From: Pirellulales bacterium | GTDB taxonomy: Bacteria > Planctomycetota > Planctomycetia > Pirellulales > Thermoguttaceae | Length of the DNA stretch: 64,000 bases | Reading direction: 5' to 3' | NCBI GenBank assembly: GCA_016935315.1 | Contig: JAFGRD010000022.1 | Location: 19,447-83,446 of the forward strand | Shown: in pieces, positions 54,824 to 63,911 of the stretch | How positions within the stretch are numbered: position 1 is the first letter of the stretch | How the letters are laid out: the number at the start of each line of letters is the position of its first letter | Notes under the pieces: generated by a model | What the model was told of the DNA's origin: nothing | Database searches by the model: none | What the model saw: only the letters and a program-made list of their open reading frames with translations | Made by a program: the position numbers and the translations under genes

Positions 54824-55942
54824 CTATCGTCGAATTGACCAGAGAGACTCCGACAACCGGATTCGGTCGCCGATTCCCTGCTCGTGGGGCTCGGCCGCGA
54901 ACGACGGTTGCTCCCCGGTCGGTTCCAGCTTGGCAATCAACCGACCTTCTCGCGTCTTCCCGCGAAGTCGAGAAACGTAAAGATCACACGTCAGGTACTG
55001 ATTATTCTCGTCCAATCCTCGGGCCTCCGTGATTCGGGTGATCTTGCGCGATCCGTCTTCGGTAAACCGGGCAATTTGCACAACAAGGTCTATGGCCGAT
55101 GCCACCTGCGTCCGGGCCACATAGACCGGAATCTCCACGTCGGACATCAGCGACAACGTCTCCAACCGAATCAAGGCGTCCCGCGCCGTGTTGGCGTGAA
55201 TCGTCGACAGCGAACCGGCATGGCCGCTGATCATCGACTGGATCAGATCCAAAGCCTCTCCGGATCGCACTTCGCCCACGATGATCCGGTCGGGCCGCAT
55301 TCGCAGCGAGTTGACAAACAACTGCCGGACGTTCAGCCCTCCCCGGCCAAGCCGGTCGGCGTGCCGAGCTTCCAGGTAGAGGCAGTGCTTCTGAATCAGC
55401 CTCAACTCCGAAGTGTCCTCGATCACGACAATACGCTCTTCCTCGGGAATGGCCCGAGACAGGGCACCCAACAGAACGGTCTTGCCCGTTCCCGTCCCGC
55501 CCGAGATCAAAATGTTCTTCCGCAAGAGAACGCAAAGCTCGAGAAACTCCCGCGTCTCTTCCGAGAGGCTTCCGAACTGGATCAGGTCGTCTAGCGTCAA
55601 GGTCTCGCGGCTGAATTTGCGAATGGTCAGGTAGATGCCGGTCCGCGCACTCGGAGGGATCAGGGCATGAACGCGAAAACCGTTGGGCAATCGGGCGTCC
55701 AGCACCGGATGCTCCTCGTTGATCTCGCGGCCGACCCACTGAGCCACGTTGAGGATCGCCGAAAACAGGGCATCCTCGCTCGGAAATCGAGCGTCGGTGT
55801 GCTCCAGCCGGCCGTAGCGTTCGACATACACGTTGTCGAAACCATTGACCATCACCTCGGTCACCGAATCGTCGTCCAGCAGGGGAGCGATCGGTTCCAG
55901 GAAGTAACTGACGCTGGCCTCGAAGATCGCTTCACGCGACAT
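54824..55942 (-). CDS. cpaF: Second Tad secretion ATPase TadA/CpaF
   Basis: 372 residues, a complete CpaF-type ATPase without FHA: N-terminal DDDSVTEVMVNGFDNVYVERYG, Walker [18 protein letters not shown] box VIEDTSELRLIQKH, Walker B MRPDRIIVGEVRSGEALDLIQ, STIHANTARDAL. First gene of the Tad locus; a -35/-10 candidate lies 66 bp upstream. It is distinct from the FHA-TadA at 46351, so the locus has two assembly motors. Confidence 0.94.
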   Translation of the reverse strand: MSREAIFEASVSYFLEPIAPLLDDDSVTEVMVNGFDNVYVERYGRLEHTDARFPSEDALFSAILNVAQWVGREINEEHPVLDARLPNGFRVHALIPPSARTGIYLTIRKFSRETLTLDDLIQFGSLSEETREFLELCVLLRKNILISGGTGTGKTVLLGALSRAIPEEERIVVIEDTSELRLIQKHCLYLEARHADRLGRGGLNVRQLFVNSLRMRPDRIIVGEVRSGEALDLIQSMISGHAGSLSTIHANTARDALIRLETLSLMSDVEIPVYVARTQVASAIDLVVQIARFTEDGSRKITRITEARGLDENNQYLTCDLYVSRLRGKTREGRLIAKLEPTGEQPSFAAEPHEQGIGDRIRLSESLWSIRR

Positions 55943-56363
55943 GCGAGCTTGCCTTCGATGCGGGAGAGAGAAGAATCACGCAAACGGTTCCCGCGCAAGG
56001 GGTTCCATTACTTTATCATCGCCGAATCCGGCACAAAAGTCAAGGATTGCATGTCGGCCCCCTCATAAGCAGTGGCACCGCGAGCGCCCCAATGTCGTGC
56101 GAGCAGGTTTGGAGACCGCCTCCGGGCAATACCCCGACGGACTCCATGCGACCCTGATTGCATTATCTGGCAAGGATTTACGTCCTGGAAGGAGCGTCGC
56201 CCCGAAGTCAACCCTCTCCGCAGAACTTGCATCTCGAAGACCGCCGTCTGCCCCACGCTACTTGATTTGGGCGCCGGCGCCAAGTTGCCCCTTTCTCGCC
56301 TCCCAATCCTCTGCTATCATCGCAACCGTCAAGGTGCGAAGCATCTCCGTGCGAAAGTCGCCC
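55943..56363. other. Divergent intergenic region upstream of the Tad operon
   Basis: 421 bp between the cpaF start and the small + strand gene at 56364. Apart from the promoter candidate at 56015-56043 nothing was recognised: no tRNA, repeat or coding sequence is supported. Confidence 0.4.
56015..56043 (-). promoter_or_regulatory. Candidate promoter of the Tad operon
   Basis: Minus-strand TTGACT (56038-56043) and GATGAT (56015-56020) with 17-base spacing, about 66 bp upstream of the cpaF start codon. Confidence 0.4.
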
Positions 56364-56564
56364 ATGCCCGTGGACGTCAGATTCATCTTGTCCCTTGTGT
56401 GCCTGGGATTGCTCGCTGCCCTGACGATCCTGGCGGCCGTCGGGGCGCTGGTGAGCCGCAGCAACAGGGACACGGAAGCCGCATGTCCTCACTGCGGCCG
56501 CCGCGTCGCCCGCTTCACGGAACAGTGTCCGGGGTGCGGGCGGTCACTGATGGAAGACGAGTGA
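56364..56564 (+). CDS. Small TM plus zinc-ribbon protein
   Basis: 66 residues. One TM helix (FILSLVCLGLLAALTILAAVGALV) then a C-terminal zinc ribbon CPHCGRRVARFTEQC-PGC. ATG 56364 gives this compact form; a GTG at 56349 would add five residues. It diverges from the Tad operon. Its 3' end overlaps the convergent gene by 21 bases. Function unknown; a membrane-linked zinc ribbon, like those at 25266 and 43717. Confidence 0.6.
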   Translation: MPVDVRFILSLVCLGLLAALTILAAVGALVSRSNRDTEAACPHCGRRVARFTEQCPGCGRSLMEDE

Positions 56565-57185
56565 TGACCGGCCCTTGAGTTCTCTGGCACAGGGGAAGTC
56601 GTGGGCGGGACAGCAAGAGCAGTCGCCCCGGCCGCCCGACTCGGGGCGGAGCACGTGGAGCCGACGGACCTCAACGGTGGTTTCCGTGCCCGGCGGATCG
56701 TACGTAACGGTTCGAGACACCGACTCGTTCTCGACGGCCGCGACCACGTACCAAGTGGCCCCCGGCTGGTCCATGCACTGCCGGTTCAGACCGTGGACGG
56801 CGGCAGCCGCCTGTTGGTACGTCAGCCGCCGCCCGCTCTGCGGACCGTGCGCGCAAGAGATGCAGTTGGGCAGGTCCAGCGGAGAGTCGGGCTCCCAGCC
56901 GTCCGGCCACCAGATGCCCATCACGTGATAAGCAATGGGAGTGCACAGCCGGGCCGTCGGCCAGGTTTTCCCGGGGCTGTCTGCTTCGACCACGACTGCC
57001 CAGCGATCGCCGCTCTCGGCGCGGCTGCGCCGGTTGTGCTCGACCGCTTGCTGCACGGCGGCAAACAGATCGTCGGCCTCCGGCAGCAACTCCAGGATTT
57101 CACCCGGCTGCGGCGACACGTCGTCAAGCGATTCGGGCTCCCAGTCTTCGGGCCACCCGATCATGGCTACCTGGTAGCCGGCCAT
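56544..57185 (-). CDS. Unknown protein with an internal duplication
   Basis: 213 residues, no signal peptide or TM. Two similar halves: VAMIGWPEDWEPESLDD ... DRWAVVVEADSPGK (about 5-75) and YHVMGIWWPDGWEPDSPLD ... ATWYVVAAVENES (about 85-165). The C-terminus has Cys/His-rich LHVLRPESGGRGDCSCCPAHDFPCARE, perhaps a metal site. AAGGAG precedes ATG 57185. No family was recognised. Confidence 0.6.
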   Translation of the reverse strand: MAGYQVAMIGWPEDWEPESLDDVSPQPGEILELLPEADDLFAAVQQAVEHNRRSRAESGDRWAVVVEADSPGKTWPTARLCTPIAYHVMGIWWPDGWEPDSPLDLPNCISCAHGPQSGRRLTYQQAAAAVHGLNRQCMDQPGATWYVVAAVENESVSRTVTYDPPGTETTVEVRRLHVLRPESGGRGDCSCCPAHDFPCARELKGRSSLVFHQ

Positions 57186-57321
57186 AGGACGCTCCTTGTA
57201 AGGACCTGTACGGTCTCCTGATGCATCGGACCGGCGTCGCACGTCGATTCATGCAACTCCTGATCGGGAAAAACCAGGAAACTCAACCGCATCATCAGCC
57301 AACGTGTTCTTCTGCGAGTCC

Positions 57322-59145
57322 CTAGCGGGCGGACATGCCTCCCCAGTCGTCAAGCGGCTTCAACGCCGGCGCGTCGTCGTCGGCGTGGCTGCCGGGAGTC
57401 AGCAGCACGGCCACGCGGACGAGGCCTTCGCCGCCGGGAAGCTTGACAAAAAGCTTGGAGGCGTCCGGTTGCTGCCGCTGCGGGGGCGGCGGGCTGGCCG
57501 GCTCGGCGGCAAAGGCGGCACCGTCCGGGGAGAGGATTCTCGCAATTAGTGTTTCGCCGTTTCGCCGCAGCACGGCCCGATCGCCCTCCAACTGAGTCTT
57601 CGCCTTCGTATGAACCTGCCAGGCAATCTCCGCGCCCGCAGTACCTTCGAGCTCATCCTGGACGAGCACTTCCCGCCGGTCGATCAACGCGATGCCGCGG
57701 CGGACGCTCTTGGCCTGGTTGGCGTAGGCCGCCGACAGGTCGGCCACGGCGCCGGCCCATGAAGGCGTGGAACGAAACGCGGCGATCGGGGCCACCGCTT
57801 TGGGGTCCTGGTTCTTGCCGTCGATCAACAGCGTGTTCTGGCCCGCCGTTGCCAGCCAGTTGTAGGTCCAGCGCTTCGAGCCAAAATAGCCTGGCAGATT
57901 GTAGTCGTCGCTGCCGACGTCGTAGACCCACCGTTGGCCGTCGGCGTCCAGGACGAACGTGCCCAATTCCAGGTGGCTGTGGTTGACCTTGTTGTCGCCG
58001 CCTTTGAACCCGACGAAGACTGCCCGGGGGTCGTTCCAGCGGCTCCGCAGACAGACCACGTCCACGTGCGGAAACCGGCGATCGAGCGAGAAGTCGGTCG
58101 GCGGTTCGCCCCGTGGGTCGAACCACCAGAGGTGCAAGGCCGAACTGCCGCCGATTCGCTCGCGCTCGTGCCAGGCATACAGCGGATTGTCGAACTTGCG
58201 GGCGAGGTAAAACACTTGAGCGGCCTGGCCGGCGCGGTCGCCGCCGTCGGCGAAATTGAACAGGCGGTTGGTCGGCCCGGTGGTGTGGATGCGGAAATCG
58301 CCCGTGACCGAGAAGCCGGGAAAGCGGCTGAGGCCGAAGTCCGTCCCCAAGGCGGTTTCCAGACCGGCCAGCATATAGGCATTGTACCGGGTGGCGTAGT
58401 TCCAGTAGCCCGGCCCCTCGGCCCAGGCCCCGGCCGGCGCGAAATCGTCCATGGCGAGTTGAACGGAATGGGCCGCCTGGTAGACGATGTAGGCGGCCAA
58501 CTGCGGCTCGTCTTCCGCAACGGCCAGCGCGCCCAACGTGATCCCGCCGTTACAGACCTGGTTCCAGTTGTGCCGTGAACGGGTCCACCACCGCTGCTCG
58601 CGGTAAAACGGCTCGGCCGCCCGCAAACCCTTCTCGACGATCGCCCGGCGAAGCATCTGCTTCTGTTCGGGCGAAAGAACATCGTGAAGCCAATCGTAGC
58701 CAATGGCGAAGGCGTGGGTCATTTCAGCCGTATCGAGAAAGTGGCTCGGATTCCAGTCCTTGAAGGCCGCCGCCGCGGTAAGCTCCTTCAGGGCGCGCTC
58801 GGCGTAACGGCGGTCGCCGTCGATCCGATAGAGCGTCGCCAGCGTATAGACTCGATCCACGCATTTGCGGCTCTGGCTCAACAACCTCGGGCCGACGATC
58901 TTGTACTCGACGGTGTCTCGGGCATCGAGCAGCTTGTCGGCCCGGCTCTTGAGGTCGCGGTAGATTTCGGCCGCCCGGGGCTCTGCGGCGATCAGCTTCT
59001 TCAGGCGGGCCAGATCGTCGGAGGTGGCGATCAGTCGGGGGTGTTCCGGCCGAAGCGTGTGGAGGATTTCTGCTTCGGCAGGGACGCGGGCCGGGCTGGG
59101 GTCGGCGGCGACGGCGGTCAGCAGCAGCAGCGTGAACGTGAACAT
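57322..59145 (-). CDS. Heparinase II/III-family polysaccharide lyase
   Basis: 607 residues with a signal peptide (TFTLLLLTAVAA). A helical alpha/alpha-toroid N-terminal half (ALKELTAAAAFKDWNPSHFLDTAEMTHAFAIGYDWLHDVLSPEQ) leads into HNWNQVCNGG and a beta-rich C-terminal half with KGGDNKVNHSHLELGTFVLDADGQRW, the conserved NHSHxExGxFxL metal/catalytic region of heparinase II/III lyases. Substrate is likely a uronic-acid polysaccharide. Stop precedes the HzsA-related gene's by sharing a run: gap to it is 30 bp. Confidence 0.88.
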   Translation of the reverse strand: MFTFTLLLLTAVAADPSPARVPAEAEILHTLRPEHPRLIATSDDLARLKKLIAAEPRAAEIYRDLKSRADKLLDARDTVEYKIVGPRLLSQSRKCVDRVYTLATLYRIDGDRRYAERALKELTAAAAFKDWNPSHFLDTAEMTHAFAIGYDWLHDVLSPEQKQMLRRAIVEKGLRAAEPFYREQRWWTRSRHNWNQVCNGGITLGALAVAEDEPQLAAYIVYQAAHSVQLAMDDFAPAGAWAEGPGYWNYATRYNAYMLAGLETALGTDFGLSRFPGFSVTGDFRIHTTGPTNRLFNFADGGDRAGQAAQVFYLARKFDNPLYAWHERERIGGSSALHLWWFDPRGEPPTDFSLDRRFPHVDVVCLRSRWNDPRAVFVGFKGGDNKVNHSHLELGTFVLDADGQRWVYDVGSDDYNLPGYFGSKRWTYNWLATAGQNTLLIDGKNQDPKAVAPIAAFRSTPSWAGAVADLSAAYANQAKSVRRGIALIDRREVLVQDELEGTAGAEIAWQVHTKAKTQLEGDRAVLRRNGETLIARILSPDGAAFAAEPASPPPPQRQQPDASKLFVKLPGGEGLVRVAVLLTPGSHADDDAPALKPLDDWGGMSAR

Positions 59146-59175
59146 GGGGCTCTCTCCTCGGTACCCGCTCGTAGG

Positions 59176-61677
59176 CTATCGTTCGGTCAGGTATTCGGCA
59201 ATATTCTCGGCTTCCTCGGCCTGCCAGCGGCGGCGCTTCTCGAGGAAACGGTTGTATCGGTCGATTTTGTCGTCGGCCATGGCTTCCGTGTAGCTGCCGG
59301 CGTAGGGCACCAGCACGTCGATCCAGACAACGAAGCGGTCCATTTCGGCCTGGGAAAGCTCCACGCCATGATGGCCCGCCTCCAGCATCTCGATCAGCTT
59401 GCTCTGCGACGCGCCGGCGTGATACGGCGGGAGCATGGGCGGGGCCGACTGGACGTTGATCCAGTTGGCCACCCGGCGATCGGCCAGCGCCCGGTACGAG
59501 TCGCTCCACTTACGCAGCGAGCCCGACTCCAGTGTTTGGATCCCTCGCAGACTGAACGCCGGTTCCACTTCGACAGGCGCGGGAGGTTTCTCCACCGGTT
59601 TCTCCGTCGACGTGGCAACGTCTCCGGAATTCCTTCGCTGTGCGACCTTCGGCGCATCAGCCCTGCCGTACGACGGGGATTCGTCCAGGTGATGGCACCG
59701 CACGCAATGCTTGTCGAGGATCGGCTGGATTTCCTGGACGAAGCTGAATCCCCGCGGCGGGCCGTGGAACGGCTCGAGCCGCTGCGGGCCGGCCGCCATG
59801 GCCTCCGAGGAACGGACATTGCGCGGGGCGGAGTTCTTGTGTTCGTGGCACCCCACGCACGAGACGGCTTCACCCGGTTGAACCGACATCCAACTCCGCA
59901 TCGACTGGACCATGTGGCCCTTCCGGTCGATGGCCTGGAAGTAGATCGGCGTTCGGGCCGGCACGACGAAGCAGGCCGAGCCGTCGTCGTGGACCTTGGC
60001 CGTGCCAAGTACCTTTTTGACGTCCCAGGTGCCTTGGATAGAAATTGGCGTGCTGATCAGGGCGCCGCCCGCCGGTCCGCCGTTGCTGTTGCTGCCGACG
60101 CCTGCCGCCCGAAACTCCAACGCCACCACCCGGAGACCCTTGATCGCCCCACGCGCCACGCCCGCCAGACCCGGCCCGGCGTAGACGTCCTGAAGGTAGA
60201 CCGTCCCCGTATTCTGGCGATAGTCGACCAGGTTGGGCCGCTGCGGCGGGACGGGCCGGGCACCAAGCGGCACGGGCTGGTTGCAGGAAACGTTCGGGTC
60301 CGAGGCCAACAGCTCGCGCTCACCGTCGATCGTCATGAAATAGACGCCGAACCGCGGAGCCTTCTCCTGGCGAAAGGTCACCACGAATTCGGTTTCGCTC
60401 AGCGGATAGGGATACTGGAACTGATCGCCCTGCTGGCCGTAGGCGTCGACGTGCACGGCCGGCGTCTCGCGCACCGGCGCGATCAACTGCGCCCCGTGGT
60501 TCTCTTGACGTCCCTTGCGCGGGTCAAGAAGGCCCAACTGGCCCTTCTGACGCGAATGGTGCCCGCTGAAGACGCAGACGATCTTGCCGGTGCCGGGGAT
60601 GGATCGGGCATGGAGGATCGTGGTCGGAAACCACGAGTTGTTGCCGTAAAGCTCGGTTTGCCCCGTGCCGTCCTGGTTCATCTGGAACAATCCTTGCGGA
60701 TAGATCTGTCCACGGTCGTTATAGTCCCAGCGGGTATAGATTACGCGGCCGTCGTGCGTCACCGTGGGGTAGTTGTCGTGGACCTGGTCGAAGCTCACCT
60801 GGCGCAGGTGCCGCCCGTCGGCCTCGCACACGTACAGGTTGCTCACTTCGGTCCACCAGCAATCGACGATCTGCACGCAGCGGGTCGAGTTGAAGAGGAT
60901 CTCGCCGCTGGGCAGATAGACGCCCTCGTAATCGGCGAACCCCAAGCCCCACGTGATCTGCCGCACGTTGCCGTCGGCGACGTTCAGCTCGTACAGGTGG
61001 TAGTCGTCTGCGTCGAGCGATTTCTTCCAGGCGAACAACACGCGGCGGCCGTCGTACGAGACGTCGGGGTCGCGGATCACGCCTTGCGGATCCTCGACCA
61101 GCGTGCGAACCGTGCCGTAGACGCCGTCCATCTCCAGAACGCACAGCGCCGCGCCGGGCTGGAAATGGCGCTCGGCCTGGGCGTCCGATTGGCCCTCGGT
61201 GTAGGCATAGTGCGAACCACCTAGATCGTAGTGCTTGGTGAAGACGATTCTGCCGAGCCTCTCGCGATGCGGCGCCAGTCGGCCGGCGCGACGGGCCTCG
61301 CATGCGGCCAGGTAGAGCTCGGCCCAGCGGGGATCGGCGGCCGGAACGTCCGATCGGCGAAGCGACTCGTATTCCGCCCGCAGCGTGCCGGCGTCCTGCC
61401 CCAGATGATCCACGACCCGGCCGATCGCCTCCGTTTCCAGCGTCTCGCCAAGCCCGTCTTGCGCGAGCCAGTCGGCAACGATTTCCAGTTGCAGCCGATC
61501 CTCGGGAAAATCCTTTAGCGTGCGTGTCACGGCCCGTGCCGGCCCGGAGGCGAGATTGGCGGTCAGCGTCTCGCGGCATGTTTCCTTCTTGACAGACTGC
61601 TGTGCAACGGCGATCTCCGCAGCCGGCGGCAAGATCGCCAGCAATCCAAGACAACCTGTCCAAAGCCGCTTGTTCAT
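59176..61677 (-). CDS. HzsA-related diheme protein, second paralogue
   Basis: 833 residues, exported (signal MNKRLWTGCLGLLAILPPAAEIAVAQ). No discoidin domain; it begins with a helical region, then PD40-type propeller segments (PDVSYDGRRVLFAWKKS, YEGVYLPSGEILFNSTR, VTHDGRVIYTRWDYNDRGQ), then the heme motifs CVGCHEHKN (C607-H611) and CVRCHHLDE (C658-H662). Same two-heme, propeller-before-heme layout as the gene at 30487. It lies upstream of the heparinase-like gene on the same strand, consistent with a role in carbohydrate oxidation; substrate unknown. Confidence 0.8.
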   Translation of the reverse strand: MNKRLWTGCLGLLAILPPAAEIAVAQQSVKKETCRETLTANLASGPARAVTRTLKDFPEDRLQLEIVADWLAQDGLGETLETEAIGRVVDHLGQDAGTLRAEYESLRRSDVPAADPRWAELYLAACEARRAGRLAPHRERLGRIVFTKHYDLGGSHYAYTEGQSDAQAERHFQPGAALCVLEMDGVYGTVRTLVEDPQGVIRDPDVSYDGRRVLFAWKKSLDADDYHLYELNVADGNVRQITWGLGFADYEGVYLPSGEILFNSTRCVQIVDCWWTEVSNLYVCEADGRHLRQVSFDQVHDNYPTVTHDGRVIYTRWDYNDRGQIYPQGLFQMNQDGTGQTELYGNNSWFPTTILHARSIPGTGKIVCVFSGHHSRQKGQLGLLDPRKGRQENHGAQLIAPVRETPAVHVDAYGQQGDQFQYPYPLSETEFVVTFRQEKAPRFGVYFMTIDGERELLASDPNVSCNQPVPLGARPVPPQRPNLVDYRQNTGTVYLQDVYAGPGLAGVARGAIKGLRVVALEFRAAGVGSNSNGGPAGGALISTPISIQGTWDVKKVLGTAKVHDDGSACFVVPARTPIYFQAIDRKGHMVQSMRSWMSVQPGEAVSCVGCHEHKNSAPRNVRSSEAMAAGPQRLEPFHGPPRGFSFVQEIQPILDKHCVRCHHLDESPSYGRADAPKVAQRRNSGDVATSTEKPVEKPPAPVEVEPAFSLRGIQTLESGSLRKWSDSYRALADRRVANWINVQSAPPMLPPYHAGASQSKLIEMLEAGHHGVELSQAEMDRFVVWIDVLVPYAGSYTEAMADDKIDRYNRFLEKRRRWQAEEAENIAEYLTER

Positions 61678-61866
61678 CGCGTTGCTCCTGGAAAACTCAC
61701 AGGCGGGAAAAATGGGCGCGGGGACATCGCGGAGGGAACGTCACTGGGCTCGAGGGCGTGAGGCGCATTCTACCCCAACATCGCCGCCCAAGTCAAACCC
61801 GTCACCACGATCCAGCAGGAGAGCACGTTGGGCATCGGCGGAAGAGCAAGGAAGCGCCGCCTGCTG

Positions 61867-63015
61867 CTACACCAACGGCGGCACGTCCACCCAGCACCGC
61901 TGCTGCCACGACTTCAGCCCCAGTTCGGCAAGCTGCACGCCCTTGGCCCCCTCCAGCAAAGTCCAAGGAAACGGCGTGTCCTGAACCAGGTGCCTGAGGA
62001 ACAGCTCCCATTGGGCCTTGAAAGCGTTGTCGTACTCCACGTTGCTCGGCACCTCCTGCCAGTCCGCAAAGTAGTCGATGGTGGGCTCAATGTCAGGATT
62101 CCAGACCGGCTTGGGTGTGCCGGCCTCGGGCTGAATCAAGCACTTGCGCAATCCGGCCACCGCCGTGCCCTTCATGCCGTCCACTTGGATCGTCAACAAA
62201 TCGTCGCGGCGAACCCGCGTGCACCAGGACGAGTTGAACTGCACCGCGACCCCCTCGGCCGTCTCGAAGATGGCGTAGGCAGCGTCGTCGGCGGTGGCGT
62301 TGTAGGGCCGTCCCTGCTCATCGGCCCGCTGGGGAAGGTGGATCGCACCCAGGGCAACCAACCGTTTCACCTCGCCGAACAGGTTGTCGATCACGTAGCG
62401 CCAGTGGCTGAACATGTCGAAGAAGATGCCGCCACCATCTTCCTTGCGGTAGTTCCAGCTCGGCCGTTGGGCGGGCTGGCTGAGGCCGTCGAAGACGAAA
62501 TAGCCGAACTCGCCGCGAACCGACAATAGCCGGCCGAAGAAGCCCGTATCGAAGAGAAACTTCAGCTTCCGCAGCCCCGGCAGCCACAGCTTGTCCTGGA
62601 CCACGCCGTGTTTCACGCCCGCCATGGTCGCCGCCCTATATAGCGACATGGCGTCGTCGGTGTTCATGGCCGTCGGTTTCTCCACGTACACGTGTTTGCC
62701 GGCGGCGACGGCCTTCAACACGTTGGGAACCCGAAGATTGGTCGACAGGGCGTCGAAGTAGACGGGATACGCGTTGTCGGCCAGGACCGAATCCAAGTCG
62801 GTCGTGTATGCCTCGACGTCATACCTCTCGGAGAGCTTTCTGAGCTTGTTGTCGTTCCGGCCCACCAGAATCGGCTCGGGCATGATCGTCTCGTCGGTGC
62901 CGATTCGCACGCCGCCCTGCTGGCGAATTGCCAGAATCGAACGGACCAGGTGCTGATTGGTTCCCATGCGTCCGGTGACGCCGTTCATGATGATGCCGAC
63001 CGTGTGGACCTTCAT
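61867..63015 (-). CDS. Gfo/Idh/MocA-family oxidoreductase
   Basis: 382 residues. NAD(P)-binding Rossmann domain near the N-terminus (VGIIMNGVTGRMGTNQHLVRSI, with an unusual GVTGRMG loop), PTAMNTDDAMSL resembling the EKP catalytic block (YVEKPTA), and the C-terminal substrate domain (GEFGYFVFDGLSQP, FDMFSHWRYVIDNLFGEV). Likely sugar or inositol dehydrogenase. Starts 19 bp downstream of the epimerase gene, so one operon. Confidence 0.85.
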   Translation of the reverse strand: MKVHTVGIIMNGVTGRMGTNQHLVRSILAIRQQGGVRIGTDETIMPEPILVGRNDNKLRKLSERYDVEAYTTDLDSVLADNAYPVYFDALSTNLRVPNVLKAVAAGKHVYVEKPTAMNTDDAMSLYRAATMAGVKHGVVQDKLWLPGLRKLKFLFDTGFFGRLLSVRGEFGYFVFDGLSQPAQRPSWNYRKEDGGGIFFDMFSHWRYVIDNLFGEVKRLVALGAIHLPQRADEQGRPYNATADDAAYAIFETAEGVAVQFNSSWCTRVRRDDLLTIQVDGMKGTAVAGLRKCLIQPEAGTPKPVWNPDIEPTIDYFADWQEVPSNVEYDNAFKAQWELFLRHLVQDTPFPWTLLEGAKGVQLAELGLKSWQQRCWVDVPPLV

Positions 63016-63034
63016 GGTTTCTCCTTGGTGACCC

Positions 63035-63868
63035 TCAGGCGTGTTTCAGATACGCTTCCTTGATCTTCTCCAGGAACTCTCCCTGATCCATGGCCCAGCA
63101 GCGGTTCGAGAAGATCTCGACCTCGACGAATCCATCGAACCCCTGGTCCTCGACCCAGCCGCGGATCTGCGGCACGTCGATGCACCCTTCGCCCATCAGG
63201 CCGCGATCGTTGAGCAAATCCTCGGTGGGCGACCGCCAATCGCACACGTGAAACGAGAAGATCCGGCCGGCCCGGCCGCAGCGCTCGATCTGGCTTCGCA
63301 AATGCGGGTCCCACCAGAGGTGATAGACGTCGACCGTGACACCCAACAGCGGCGAATCGATCGCGTCGCACAGGTCGTTCGCCTGGGCCATCGTGTTGAT
63401 GGCCGACCGCGTGTCGGCGTACATCGGGTGCAACGGCTCGACGGCCAACCGGATATTGGCCTGGCCGGCCCGCTCGAGCGTGGCTGCGATGCCGTCGGCA
63501 ATCTGCCGGCGCGATTCCTCCAAGGGCTGGCGAGGATCGGCCCCGCAAACCAGCACAATCAACGGGGCGCCCAAAGCCGCGGCTTCGTCGACGGCCCGCA
63601 GGTTGTCGTCAACGGCCTTTTGCCGCTCGGCGGCGTCGATCGACGGGAAGAAACCCCCGCGGCAGAGGGAAACGACTTCGATCCCCGCCGCCCGTAGATT
63701 GGCGCCCACCTTGGCGATCTCCCGGCCATCAAGCCACTGTCGCCAAACGGTGACTCCTCTGACACCAGCCGCCGCATAGCGATCGGTCGCTTCCTCGATC
63801 GACCAGGGCTTGGTCGTGATGGTATGGATACAGAGCCGGGAGAAATCTGTCAGCGGTGTGGAGGCCAT
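63035..63868 (-). CDS. Sugar phosphate isomerase/epimerase (TIM barrel)
   Basis: 277 residues of the xylose-isomerase-like TIM-barrel family. Metal ligands and signature pieces: LAVEPLHPMY, GVTVDVYHLWWDP, FHVCDWRSP and FDGFVEVEIFSNRCW (Glu, Asp, His, Glu). Likely acts on sugars or inositol derivatives together with the adjacent dehydrogenase. Start ATG 63868 has AAGGAG upstream; an in-frame ATG at 63907 is less likely. Repeat copy B lies upstream. Confidence 0.85.
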   Translation of the reverse strand: MASTPLTDFSRLCIHTITTKPWSIEEATDRYAAAGVRGVTVWRQWLDGREIAKVGANLRAAGIEVVSLCRGGFFPSIDAAERQKAVDDNLRAVDEAAALGAPLIVLVCGADPRQPLEESRRQIADGIAATLERAGQANIRLAVEPLHPMYADTRSAINTMAQANDLCDAIDSPLLGVTVDVYHLWWDPHLRSQIERCGRAGRIFSFHVCDWRSPTEDLLNDRGLMGEGCIDVPQIRGWVEDQGFDGFVEVEIFSNRCWAMDQGEFLEKIKEAYLKHA

Positions 63869-63911
63869 CACCGGTTCTCCTTGTCTGGGCAGTTTACCTA
63901 TTTGCACCTCG

